A stretch of DNA of 64,000 bases from assembly GCF_042675915.1 (NCBI RefSeq), contig NZ_JBHTKL010000006.1:444254-508253 (forward strand), written 5' to 3'. Origin of the DNA: Thalassobacillus_A hwangdonensis (lineage in GTDB: Bacteria; Bacillota; Bacilli; Bacillales; Halobacillaceae). A program made the position numbers and the translations under genes. The notes under the pieces were generated by a model. It had not been told where the DNA came from and did not search any database. It worked only from the letters and a program-made list of their open reading frames with translations. Shown in pieces: positions 7,944 through 16,770 of the stretch; within the stretch, counting starts at the first letter, position 1, and each line of letters starts with the position of its first letter.

Positions 7944-7971
7944 GAAGCCCCTACGCATTCGTAGAAGCTTC
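7944..7971 (-). other. Intercistronic hairpin between lsrF and the aldolase gene
   Basis: Inverted repeat GAAGC-CTACG / CGTAG-GCTTC with a short loop and two opposed unpaired pairs. There is no U-run after it, so it is more likely an mRNA processing or stability element than a full terminator. Confidence 0.5.
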
Positions 7972-7996
7972 TTCAAATCTATTACACTTAATTCCC

Positions 7997-8878
7997 TTAT
8001 GCATTCACCAAGTCTAAGTAGTATTCATATCCATCTTCATCGGTGAACCCTTCATGAACCACCTTCGATACCGCCTGGATCATAGCCTCCGGATGTTCGG
8101 ATTGGAAGATGTTCCTTCCCATATCTACACCCGCGGCTCCACCTTGAATCGAGTTGTAGGCAAGGGTAAGGGCATCCTTTTCCGGAACCTTCTTACCTCC
8201 TGCCACGACTAATGGTACAGGGCAGGCAGCTGCGACCTTTTCGAAATTCTCGCAGTAGTAGGTTTTCACGATTTGCACTCCGAATTCTGCAAGCATTCGA
8301 GTAGCGAGCAAGAAGAATTTGGTTGTGCGTTCCATTTCCTTCCCGACTGCAACGACTCCCATTGTCGGTACAGAGTATCTGAATCCAAGATTCACAGCCT
8401 TGTTCAATGCTTCTATCGTTTCCTTCTGACCATCAGCACCTATGAATGTTTGAATAGCGATGGCGCTTGCATTCATTTTGATGGCATCTTCCATCCCTAC
8501 CACCATTGATTCATGACTGAGGTCATCTTCTAAAATACTGGACCCGGAGGAAGCTCGTAGCGCAATTGCCTTATTGTACGTTGCTGGTACACTTGATCGG
8601 ATAGCACCCCTGGTCCCCATCAGGCAGTCAGCATGGGGCGCGAGTCTTGGGATCAGCAAATCCAATCGCTCCAACCCGGAGGTCGGCCCCATAAAGTAAC
8701 CATGATCAAAAGCCAGCATCACTGTTTTTCCGGAACTCGGATTGAAGATCCGAGATAACCGATCCTTCATCCCCCAATCCAAATTGGAAGCCCCCTTCAC
8801 ATGGAATTCTCCATTGTTTGCAAATGGGGTCGATACCGCAAAATCTTTAGCGTCCTTGTTTCCAACAACGTCAGCCAA
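7997..8878 (-). CDS. lsrF: LsrF, 3-hydroxy-5-phosphonooxypentane-2,4-dione thiolase
   Basis: A 293-residue class I aldolase-like enzyme matching E. coli LsrF along its length (LDWGMKDRLSRIFNP, VMLAFDHGYF, VKTYYCENF, GVDMGRNIFQSEHP). It transfers an acetyl group from phospho-AI-2-derived P-HPD to CoA, ending AI-2 signalling. The active-site lysine lies in IVKTYY. The start is a TTG behind GGGAG, and the first residues MADV match the family start. It follows lsrB by 23 bases in the lsrACDBF transcript. Confidence 0.95.
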   Translation of the reverse strand: MADVVGNKDAKDFAVSTPFANNGEFHVKGASNLDWGMKDRLSRIFNPSSGKTVMLAFDHGYFMGPTSGLERLDLLIPRLAPHADCLMGTRGAIRSSVPATYNKAIALRASSGSSILEDDLSHESMVVGMEDAIKMNASAIAIQTFIGADGQKETIEALNKAVNLGFRYSVPTMGVVAVGKEMERTTKFFLLATRMLAEFGVQIVKTYYCENFEKVAAACPVPLVVAGGKKVPEKDALTLAYNSIQGGAAGVDMGRNIFQSEHPEAMIQAVSKVVHEGFTDEDGYEYYLDLVNA

Positions 8879-8901
8879 TATAGATCCACTCCCTTGGACT
8901 A

Positions 8902-9966
8902 TTAAAAGTTGTAATCGTTCGTATTTTCTTTCGTAAATACGATCCGTTCCGGCAGTACAATGATTCCGGAATCTTCCGCTTCGTAGTCATATCCTTGAAT
9001 AGTATTCGGCTCGACTTTCACTTCACCGATTCCTGGAACATCCAAGGTGTCTCCTACTTTCAGTTCGTTACCTTGAGCTAAATGAGATGCCACATACACT
9101 GCAAGTGCTCCTTGCGTTTTCACATCCCAAAGGCCATGATTCTGAATTGTTCCATTCTCCAAATACTGCCGCATCGAGTTAGGAGAAGCGAAACCGGTGA
9201 TGATGACGTCTTCCGCAGTCAGGTTATTACTTTGAGCTGCCTGAGCCATCGCTGGAAGTGCTGTCGAGTCCGGGCAAATGATTGCATCGATGTCAGGATA
9301 TGTCTGCAAAATACTTTCAGCTATTTGCAGCGACTTTTGTTCATTCCCTTCACCAAACTGCTTCGTTACAATCTCCCAGCTAGGGTAATTCTCTTCAATG
9401 TAGGTTGTCGCGTAATCCACCCAGGAGTTCTGGTCAGGTACGGTTGGACTTGAGTAGAACCAGGCCACTTGCTGCTCTGCTTGAGGATCATCCATTTGTT
9501 CAGCAGCCATATCAACAAGCATCTTTCCTAAAATTTCAGGTGTTCCTTGGTTAATGTACAGAGAGCGGTGGTCCGGATCGACATCAGAGTCCCATGTAAC
9601 CACTTCAATTCCTGCATCCCTCGCTTTTTTCAAAGCCTGATTCAACCCATCAGAGGTGACTGAAGAAATTGCAATGGCGTCGGCTCCACTGTTGATGGCA
9701 CTATTGATGATCTGTACCTGGTTTGCAACGGTACCTTCAGGTGCACCATCATACTTCACTTTGAATCCATGCTCTTCCGCCATTTCCTGCGCGCCGTCAT
9801 TCCCTGATTCAAAGAATGCATTTCCAGTCATTTTCGGAATGAATACAACCTCTACATCTTCAGCATCCTTTGAGCCGGAAGCCTCTTCCTCAGAATTACA
9901 AGCAGCCAGCATTGCCAATAGAAGCATCATACTTAACACTAAAGTCATAAATTTGAACTTTCTCAT
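8902..9966 (-). CDS. lsrB: LsrB, autoinducer-2-binding lipoprotein
   Basis: A 354-residue periplasmic-type binding protein tethered as a lipoprotein: the signal peptide ends in the lipobox LAAC with Cys23. It matches LsrB throughout (WDSD, YINQGTP, FYSSPTV, GLWDV, a C-terminus ending KENTNDYNF). Of the six AI-2 contact residues known in Salmonella LsrB, the Lys (IPKMTG), two Asp, Gln (PDQNSW) and Pro (CPDS) are kept, while the alanine of the enteric PDA motif is serine here (PDST). Clostridial AI-2 receptors tolerate similar changes. It delivers AI-2 to LsrC/LsrD/LsrA. Confidence 0.95.
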   Translation of the reverse strand: MRKFKFMTLVLSMMLLLAMLAACNSEEEASGSKDAEDVEVVFIPKMTGNAFFESGNDGAQEMAEEHGFKVKYDGAPEGTVANQVQIINSAINSGADAIAISSVTSDGLNQALKKARDAGIEVVTWDSDVDPDHRSLYINQGTPEILGKMLVDMAAEQMDDPQAEQQVAWFYSSPTVPDQNSWVDYATTYIEENYPSWEIVTKQFGEGNEQKSLQIAESILQTYPDIDAIICPDSTALPAMAQAAQSNNLTAEDVIITGFASPNSMRQYLENGTIQNHGLWDVKTQGALAVYVASHLAQGNELKVGDTLDVPGIGEVKVEPNTIQGYDYEAEDSGIIVLPERIVFTKENTNDYNF

Positions 9967-9971
9967 CCTCT

Positions 9972-10976
9972 TTACCCCCCTGAAATTTTAATCGTGCTTA
10001 CATACCGTTTGAGGTTCGCCTTGAATTCAGAAGATATCCCCAGGAAAGCCACAGATAAAATCAATAATAAACCAGTCGCTAAGCCGATATATTGAGTCGA
10101 AACGCCTGCCATTTGCAACCCGATCTGCAGGAAGCCTACGATCACACTTGCTAAGGCAGTACCTACCACACCTCCTTTACCTCCGGTTATCAACGTCCCT
10201 CCCAATACGACAACAGTCAGGATCGGCATCAGATATTCGGTCCCGAAGTCAGCTCTTGAACTTCCAAGATAAGAGGTGACCATCACTCCAGCAACTCCAG
10301 CACTAAGTCCAGATAGAACATAGGTGCTTGCAATGATTCTTTTCGTATTGATTCCTGCGTACCGGGCAGCATTCGGGTTGATCCCGGTCAAGTAGATGAA
10401 CCTGCCATAAGTCGTTCGATGAAGAAGAATATATGCAATGATGAACATCAGGAGGAATAAGATCACGGAATGCGGAATGCCTACTATGCTTCCATAGGCT
10501 ATCCAGCTGAAAGCTTCAGGAAATCCGCCGATCCCTTCGTAAGCGCTTACACCAGATACTCCGACAAGCACAATGGCGACACCACTATACAGCAGCATTC
10601 CACCAAGTGTAATGACCATCGCCTGCACATGCCCATAGGCAATGAGCACGCCATTGAGCAGCCCGCAGAGTCCCCCTACCAAAATAGCCAGCAGAAGTGC
10701 CAAACCTATATGAAGTCCCATCACTTGTGCCAGTAGTCCGCAAACGACAGAAGTCAGTCCCACGATCGCCCCACCAGAAATATCGATGCCACCTGTGATC
10801 ATGACCAAGGTGACAAAAAAGCCGATGATCGCTACCCCAACAAAATCATTGAAACTGTTCAACAGGATTCCAACATCCCAAAACCTTGGGTTAAGAAGTC
10901 CGAAAATGACTATTTCACAGGTGAGTACCACCACTAAAGCGAGATTCCACTTTGGAAATTTACTTAAAAACTGCAT
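9972..10976 (-). CDS. lsrD: LsrD, AI-2 ABC transporter permease
   Basis: A 334-residue branched-chain/ribose-type permease with about nine to ten membrane helices and the family loop MITGGIDISGGAIVGL. The start is set by AAAGGAGG nine bases upstream of the ATG; the gene overlaps the end of lsrC by 17 bases, so the two are translationally coupled. With LsrC it forms the membrane channel of the AI-2 importer. Assignment as LsrD rather than LsrC rests on order after lsrA and lsrC, as in E. coli. Confidence 0.92.
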   Translation of the reverse strand: MQFLSKFPKWNLALVVVLTCEIVIFGLLNPRFWDVGILLNSFNDFVGVAIIGFFVTLVMITGGIDISGGAIVGLTSVVCGLLAQVMGLHIGLALLLAILVGGLCGLLNGVLIAYGHVQAMVITLGGMLLYSGVAIVLVGVSGVSAYEGIGGFPEAFSWIAYGSIVGIPHSVILFLLMFIIAYILLHRTTYGRFIYLTGINPNAARYAGINTKRIIASTYVLSGLSAGVAGVMVTSYLGSSRADFGTEYLMPILTVVVLGGTLITGGKGGVVGTALASVIVGFLQIGLQMAGVSTQYIGLATGLLLILSVAFLGISSEFKANLKRYVSTIKISGG

Positions 10977-11976
10977 TGTCTGGAACCTCCTTTCGAAGCA
11001 CCCTGGCATTCAGCCGTTCCTTTTTAGCCCTACGTTCCGCTCTTCTTGTAAGCAGCGCATCACTTACTACGATGATGATCAGCAGAGATCCCGATATAGC
11101 ATCGTTCCAAAATGCAGGTACTTTCACGTACACAAGCGCTGAGTTGATTGATGTCATAATGATCGCTCCAATTGAAGCACCAATCACAGAACCTACTCCG
11201 CCACTCAATGAAACGCCTCCAAGTACCGCAGCTGCAATGACCGTCATTTCGATACCGGCACCAGCATTCGTAGAAATGAAACCAATCTGACTTACAAAAA
11301 TCAACCCTGCTAACGAAGCACACACGCCTGAGATGATGAAAGCGTAGTTCTTATATCTTGTAACCGGAATCCCGAGAAAGATCGCTCCTTCCTCATTGTC
11401 ACCAATCGCTGCAAAGTACCTCCCTTTCCTACTGTAAGCAAGGTAAAGGTGCGTACAGATCAAACCTGCAATGACAATTAATACGAGGAGGTTGACCCCA
11501 AGGAAATCAACTTGGGAAATGCGTTTGAACGAAATAGGCAGGTTTTCCACCCATTGTCCATCTGTATAAATGACTTGGACCACCCTGGTGATCCCGAGCA
11601 TCCCCAAAGTCATGATGAACGAAGAAATGTTCAGCTTCGTCACTCCGAATCCATTGATCAATCCAATCAGTGCACCAATCAGAATGGCAACGATAACAGC
11701 AGTAATCACACTGCCTCCATCCCGGAGAATCGTGCCGCTAACTGCTGCACTGAGCCCTAAGATTCCTCCGATTGAAATATCGATATTTCCAGTCAACAGA
11801 ACGAACGTCATCCCGATTGCCAAGACGATATAGAGCAGACTGCTTTTCAAGGAGCTATGTATGTTGCCTAAGGAGAGGAAATCTACATTTACAGCTCCAA
11901 TCAGAACAAAGAAGATGATCAAAAATAAGAGGGTCCTGAATTCCCGCTTCCCGATGATATTCTTAACTTTTGGCAT
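10960..11976 (-). CDS. lsrC: LsrC, AI-2 ABC transporter permease
   Basis: A 338-residue permease with multiple membrane helices and the family signatures LLTGNIDISIGGILGLSAA and AAVLGGVSLSGG. The start codon lies behind GAAGGAAGTG and overlaps the 3' end of lsrA by 14 bases. It pairs with LsrD. A longer frame starting nine codons upstream has no better ribosome site. Confidence 0.92.
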   Translation of the reverse strand: MPKVKNIIGKREFRTLLFLIIFFVLIGAVNVDFLSLGNIHSSLKSSLLYIVLAIGMTFVLLTGNIDISIGGILGLSAAVSGTILRDGGSVITAVIVAILIGALIGLINGFGVTKLNISSFIMTLGMLGITRVVQVIYTDGQWVENLPISFKRISQVDFLGVNLLVLIVIAGLICTHLYLAYSRKGRYFAAIGDNEEGAIFLGIPVTRYKNYAFIISGVCASLAGLIFVSQIGFISTNAGAGIEMTVIAAAVLGGVSLSGGVGSVIGASIGAIIMTSINSALVYVKVPAFWNDAISGSLLIIIVVSDALLTRRAERRAKKERLNARVLRKEVPDNAVFK

Positions 11977-13471
11977 AAGGATCACTTCCTTCGTATGTTC
12001 CAAAAGCCACTTTCATCACATTTGCAGAGTTGACCTCATCATTACTAAGATAAGCATTGCATGTGCCTCGATAGATGCCGTACATCCGATCACTGATTCT
12101 TTCGATTTCCTCCAAGTCAGAGGAGATGAGCAGAATCGAATATCCTTGCTCCTTCAATACGGTAATGATCGAATAAATATCGCTTCTTGCAGCAGCATCG
12201 ATCCCCCTTGTCGGCTCATCCATGATGATCAGTTGAGGATTTGTAGAAAGCACCCTGGCGATAACTGATTTCTGTTGATTCCCACCAGACAATGATTTGA
12301 TCTCTTCTGTGAGACTACTAATCTTTATACTCAGTTTTTCGATATAAGCAGTAGCAATCTGATCTTCCTCCTTCTTGTTAGTGAAGAAGCCTTTACGCTT
12401 AATGACTTGCGCTGTAATGTTATTCCTTACAGAACTGATCGAGAAGATCCCATGTAGAAATCGGTCCTCAGGAATATAGGCAATCCCCTTTTTCACACAG
12501 TCATCAATCGAGTGATTAGTAATCTCTTCATCATCAAAGAAAATCTGACCGCTCTTCGTATGGTTGATTCCATAGATAGCTTCTGCAATCTCGGTCCTGC
12601 CTGCCCCAACAAGCCCAACCAGTCCGACAACCTCTCCTCTATACACATCAAAGCTGATGTTTTCAAATCCGTCACCGCTCAGGTTCCGCACTTTGAGAAG
12701 CGGATTTTCTTCTTCGTACTTCAATAATTTCTTAGTGAAAGTATCTTTGTAAGCTTTATTTCCTTCTGGCAGTAACCCTTGGATCAGCATGTCTTTAGTG
12801 AATTCGGTCACATTACCTTCGAGTGTGATTTTCCCATCACGCAGAATCACTGCGTGAGTGGCTATTCGAAAGATTTCATCCAACCTGTGGGTAATATAGA
12901 AGATTCCTACTTTAGCTGCTTTCAATTTCTCGATCACTTTGAATAAGGACTCTGTCTCAGAAAAAGTTAAGGCGGAGGTAGGCTCATCGAGAATCAGCAC
13001 TTTCGCTTCCCGCAGAAGTCCTTTGATGATTTCAAGCTGTTGCTGCTCCGCGATAGTCAAAGAGATTGCCAGACGATTCAGATCCAGTGACCACCCCAGC
13101 TCTTCCATCAGCTTCCGCGTCTTGTCTTTGACCTCTTGCCTGCTCTGGCTCACTCCGATTGTCAGGTTCTGCTCGACTGTCATATTCGGAAACAACAAAG
13201 GTTCCTGTGGAACTAGGTAGATTCCTTTTTCATGAGCGGAGGATGGGTTGTATTTATCCAATCGCTCTCCGTTCACTTCAATCGTTCCAGCATCCGCTTT
13301 ATAGACGCCGGTAAGAATCTTCATCAAGGTACTTTTCCCTGCCCCGTTGCCTCCAATGATCGAAACAACTTCCCCCTCGTTCAATTCCAATGACACACCT
13401 TTTAAAACAGCATTCCGGTTAAAGGACTTCTTGATCGCTTGAAGCTTCACCAAGTTGTTGGAAGTTCCCAT
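11963..13471 (-). CDS. lsrA: LsrA, AI-2 importer ATP-binding protein
   Basis: A 502-residue sugar-type ABC ATPase with two fused nucleotide-binding domains. The first has Walker A GGNGAGKST (about residues 40-48) and Walker B VLILDEPTSAL; the second keeps the signature LSGGNQQKS and LIIMDEPTRGID but has a degenerate P-loop (VGLVGAGRTE), as is normal for this subfamily. The start at ATGGGA has the best spacing from GGAGGAGGGGAGG; an ATG two codons earlier is possible. It opens the minus-strand lsr operon and powers LsrCD. Confidence 0.92.
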   Translation of the reverse strand: MGTSNNLVKLQAIKKSFNRNAVLKGVSLELNEGEVVSIIGGNGAGKSTLMKILTGVYKADAGTIEVNGERLDKYNPSSAHEKGIYLVPQEPLLFPNMTVEQNLTIGVSQSRQEVKDKTRKLMEELGWSLDLNRLAISLTIAEQQQLEIIKGLLREAKVLILDEPTSALTFSETESLFKVIEKLKAAKVGIFYITHRLDEIFRIATHAVILRDGKITLEGNVTEFTKDMLIQGLLPEGNKAYKDTFTKKLLKYEEENPLLKVRNLSGDGFENISFDVYRGEVVGLVGLVGAGRTEIAEAIYGINHTKSGQIFFDDEEITNHSIDDCVKKGIAYIPEDRFLHGIFSISSVRNNITAQVIKRKGFFTNKKEEDQIATAYIEKLSIKISSLTEEIKSLSGGNQQKSVIARVLSTNPQLIIMDEPTRGIDAAARSDIYSIITVLKEQGYSILLISSDLEEIERISDRMYGIYRGTCNAYLSNDEVNSANVMKVAFGTYEGSDPYAKS

Positions 13472-13757
13472 TACCATCCTCCCCTCCTCCAATTGCAGTT
13501 GTTGTTTTCCCTGTTGAACATTTTATCGGGGACCTATCATTTATCCCTTCAGAAAAACGTTTGTGCTCTGTTTCCTGAAATCATTTTGATTTGAAAAAAA
13601 CACTCATTTTTTCGGTCTTTACTGCATTTTATTAAGTAATTCGAAAAAATATCCCACTAATTTCACAGCTGTCCATTTCATGAGAAATGTGGCCCTGACA
13701 TCCAACATAAGTTTCAAGGTAAATCATTTATCTACTTTCCAGAAAAGAGTGGTGCAA
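13472..13757. promoter_or_regulatory. lsr divergent control region
   Basis: The 286-bp gap between lsrA and lsrR must hold both promoters and the LsrR operators. It is AT-rich on the lsrR side. The clearest symmetry is GAAAAAA at 13593-13599 with TTTTTTC at 13607-13613. I could not fix -35/-10 boxes with confidence. By analogy with E. coli, LsrR should bind here and release on phospho-AI-2. Confidence 0.5.
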
Positions 13758-14675
13758 ATGACATACGAAAACGACCTGATCGTAAAGATTGCCTGGAAGT
13801 ACTACAACCAGGGGCAGACTCAATCTGAAATTGGAAAGCAACTTGGATTATCCCGGATGAAAGTCATCAAGTATCTGGAAAAAGCGAAATCAACCAACGT
13901 CATCCAGTTCAAAATCAATTTAGAAAAAATGGCCAACCTGGAATTGCAAAATAAACTCAAAGAAAAGTACGGCATCAAGGATGTCTATTTCGTTCCATCC
14001 AATAGCGGAAATACAGTGGAAAGCATTACGAAGGCAGCCGCCCAATATATAGAAGATCGAGTCACCAGCGATACGATGATCAATATCGGCTACGGAGAAG
14101 CTGTGTCTAAAACGCTGGCACAGCTGAGTGTATCAACTAAATACAAAGTTACGTTCGTTTCCTTATCCGGCGGCGTGAAATTCTATATGCCTACAGCAAT
14201 CGATACAGCTTCCGACTACTATACAAATCCAAATTACACGCACTACATCATGCCTTCCCCGCTCATGGTTTCATCTGCTTCGTTAGCAGAGCAGATACGC
14301 CAGGAGAATACGATCCAGACGATATCAAAAATGATTCCTTATTCAACGATGACGTTGATCGGAATCGGAGCGCTGAGTGAAAAGGCCACCTTATTCAAAG
14401 AAGGCCTCTTAAGTCTGAATGATATGGAAATCTTGAAATCAAAAGGGGCGATTGGGGATCTATTGAGCCAATTTTATGATTCAGAAGGGAATGTGCTTGA
14501 TTTAAGCCTACATAAACAATTGATCAGCACAGAAATCCAGCTGCTTAAATCACTCGAGCATGTTGTCGCGGTAGCAGGAGGGCTTGAAAAGAAAGAAGCG
14601 ATTGCAGGTGCACTTCACGGTGGCTACATCGATGTGCTGATCACAGATGAACAAGTGGCCGAAAGCTTGGTCTGA
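13758..14675 (+). CDS. lsrR: LsrR, phospho-AI-2-responsive repressor
   Basis: A 305-residue SorC/DeoR-type regulator. The N-terminal helix-turn-helix (GQTQSEIGKQLGLSRMKVIK) is followed by a sugar-binding domain of the SorC type (IGYGEAVSKTL, LSGGVKF, GALHGGYIDVLITDE). The start chosen lies behind GAGTGGTG and matches the usual family start; an upstream ATG adds 26 residues without a ribosome site. It is divergent from lsrACDBF and upstream of lsrK, which makes its inducer. Confidence 0.92.
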   Translation: MTYENDLIVKIAWKYYNQGQTQSEIGKQLGLSRMKVIKYLEKAKSTNVIQFKINLEKMANLELQNKLKEKYGIKDVYFVPSNSGNTVESITKAAAQYIEDRVTSDTMINIGYGEAVSKTLAQLSVSTKYKVTFVSLSGGVKFYMPTAIDTASDYYTNPNYTHYIMPSPLMVSSASLAEQIRQENTIQTISKMIPYSTMTLIGIGALSEKATLFKEGLLSLNDMEILKSKGAIGDLLSQFYDSEGNVLDLSLHKQLISTEIQLLKSLEHVVAVAGGLEKKEAIAGALHGGYIDVLITDEQVAESLV

Positions 14676-14699
14676 TATATGTTAGGGGGCGAATGAAGC

Positions 14700-16274
14700 A
14701 TGAACGAAAACTATTTAATGGCGATTGATGCAGGCACCGGCAGTGTGAGGGTCATTCTTTTTGATACTACTGGGAAAGAACATTACGTAGCCCAGGCAGA
14801 ATGGACCCATAAGGAAGACAAACGCTATCCAGGTTCGATGGATTTTGATGTAGAAACGAACATCCGTCTTATTACAGATCTCATCCAAAAGTCACTCAAG
14901 GAGAGCGAAATCAATGCCAGGGACATCCTTGCGATCTCAACCACAAGCATGAGGGAAGCCATCGTTCTCTATGATGAGAAAGGTAAAGAGTTATGGGCAT
15001 GCGCCAATGTCGATTCCCGTTCGGCCAATGAGGTTTCAAAGCTTCATGACATTAGCGATACATTGGAAAAAGATATCTATCTAGAATCCGGGCAGACCTT
15101 TTCTCTTGGAGCAATCCCGAGAATCCTGTGGGTAAAAGACCACATGCCTGAAGTTTATGAAAAGATATCCTATGTGACCATGTTGAACGATTGGATCACC
15201 TATCGCTTATCCGGAATTCTTTCGGTAGAACCATCCAACGGCTGTACGACAGGGATGTTTGATATTAAAAAAAGGGTATGGAGCCCTGCCATCGCAGAAA
15301 AAACCTGTCTGCGAAATGATATTTATCCTCTCGTTTTCGAAAGCGGCACAGTGGTTGGTCACGTCACAAAAGAAATGGCTGAGATGACAGGTCTGGATCA
15401 AGAAACAATTGTCGTTGCAGGTGGTGGTGACGCACAGCTGGGATGCATCGGTATGGGTGTCATCAATGAAGGTGATGCGGCAGTATTGGGGGGAAGCTTC
15501 TGGCAGTACGAATACACAACGAAGCATGTTCAGATGGATGACCAATGCCGTGTAAGAATCAATTGTCATAGCGTCCCTGACACTTGGCAGTATGAAGCGA
15601 TCGCCTTCTTTCCTGGACTTGTTATGCGGTGGTTCAGGGACAGCTTTTGTGAGCTGGAGCGTTATTTGGAAAAGGAAACCGGGGAATCCATTTACGCACA
15701 ACTGGAAAAGCGAGCCCAACGTGTACCTCCTGGATGCCACGGGATGATCAGCACCTTTTCAGACAAGATGAACTATATCTCTTGGAAACATGCCGCCCCT
15801 GGCTTCCTGAATTTCAAGCTTGATTCGGAAGCCTTCAATAAAGTCACATTCTACCGAGCACTCATGGAGAATGCCGCATTCATTACAAGAGGGAATATCG
15901 AATTAGTCAGTAATATTACGGACACTTCGCCAACCTCTATCACGTTTGCGGGTGGAGCTTCGAAAAGTGATCTATGGTGCCAGATCCTTGCTGATGTCCT
16001 TCAGCTTCCAGTAAACGTTCCTACAGTAAAAGAATCCACCGCGCTGGGTGCGGCAATGTGTGCTGGTGTTGGTGCAGGAGTTTACGAAGACTTTGAAGAT
16101 GCCATCTCCCAAGTAGTTACCTTTGAAAAAAGTTACACACCAAACAAAGCACATCAACCAATCTATGATGAACTTTTTTCTAAATGGGAAAAAGTGTACG
16201 CCAATCAAATGAAGTTGGCGGATGAAGGGTTGACCGATCATATGTGGATCGCTCCAGGACTGAAGAAGCTATGA
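14700..16274 (+). CDS. lsrK: LsrK, autoinducer-2 kinase
   Basis: A 524-residue FGGY-family carbohydrate kinase, close in length to E. coli LsrK (530). The ATP-binding core is visible (MAIDAGTGSVRVILFD at the N-terminus, TFAGGASKSDLWCQILADVL, ESTALGAAMCAG). It phosphorylates imported AI-2 (DPD) in the cytoplasm, trapping it and creating the ligand of LsrR. It starts 24 bases after lsrR behind AGGGGGCGA and is followed by a small cupin gene. Confidence 0.94.
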   Translation: MNENYLMAIDAGTGSVRVILFDTTGKEHYVAQAEWTHKEDKRYPGSMDFDVETNIRLITDLIQKSLKESEINARDILAISTTSMREAIVLYDEKGKELWACANVDSRSANEVSKLHDISDTLEKDIYLESGQTFSLGAIPRILWVKDHMPEVYEKISYVTMLNDWITYRLSGILSVEPSNGCTTGMFDIKKRVWSPAIAEKTCLRNDIYPLVFESGTVVGHVTKEMAEMTGLDQETIVVAGGGDAQLGCIGMGVINEGDAAVLGGSFWQYEYTTKHVQMDDQCRVRINCHSVPDTWQYEAIAFFPGLVMRWFRDSFCELERYLEKETGESIYAQLEKRAQRVPPGCHGMISTFSDKMNYISWKHAAPGFLNFKLDSEAFNKVTFYRALMENAAFITRGNIELVSNITDTSPTSITFAGGASKSDLWCQILADVLQLPVNVPTVKESTALGAAMCAGVGAGVYEDFEDAISQVVTFEKSYTPNKAHQPIYDELFSKWEKVYANQMKLADEGLTDHMWIAPGLKKL

Positions 16275-16292
16275 ATAGAAGGGGTGTAGTGA

Positions 16293-16649
16293 ATGAGTGT
16301 GATCAATGAATCAGAACGCGAGTATCGGTTTGGGGATAGCGGACCGAAGTACTTATTGAAAGGACCCAGGATGAATTTCGGTGTAGTGGTATTGAAACCC
16401 GGAGAGGATTTCACGGCCCATTATCATGAAATAATGGAAGAGAACTTTTATGTCCTGGAAGGCGAACTGGAGATCCATCTTGATGAGCAAATCTTCCATT
16501 GCAAAAAGGGTGATTTCATCCATGTAGAACCGATGCAGGTGCATTATTTGATCAATAAGGGAACTGTCGATTTTAAGGGAGCTTTCATGCTAAGTCCTTT
16601 TCAGATTAGAGATAAGGTGGAAGTGGATTATAAACCATATGGTAATTGA
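16293..16649 (+). CDS. Small cupin protein in the lsr locus
   Basis: A 118-residue single cupin domain. The two motifs are visible: HYHEIMEENFYVLEGELEI (metal His residues and Glu) and GDFIHVEPMQVHYLIN. Cupins of this size bind a metal and act as isomerases, epimerases or dioxygenases. It is 18 bases after lsrK, before the operon terminator. Since no lsrG (ABM-fold isomerase) is present, this protein could take over isomerisation of the phospho-AI-2 product; that is inference from context only. Confidence 0.85.
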   Translation: MSVINESEREYRFGDSGPKYLLKGPRMNFGVVVLKPGEDFTAHYHEIMEENFYVLEGELEIHLDEQIFHCKKGDFIHVEPMQVHYLINKGTVDFKGAFMLSPFQIRDKVEVDYKPYGN

Positions 16650-16658
16650 ATGATTAAG

Positions 16659-16690
16659 CCTCCTGTCCATATGCGAACAGGAGGTTTTTT
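16659..16690 (+). terminator. Terminator of lsrRK-cupin operon
   Basis: CCTCCTGT and ACAGGAGG pair around a ten-base loop and are followed by six T residues. Confidence 0.9.
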
Positions 16691-16770
16691 CATGCCTGCT
16701 CTCACACTGGATGATTTATGGTAAGGTGGTAGTATGTTCCAATCATTATTCGATGTAAGGATGGAGAATA

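Noticed and set aside
13550..13568. A cre-like CcpA site before lsrA
   Set aside because: Only the central CG and some A/T positions fit; about four consensus positions fail.
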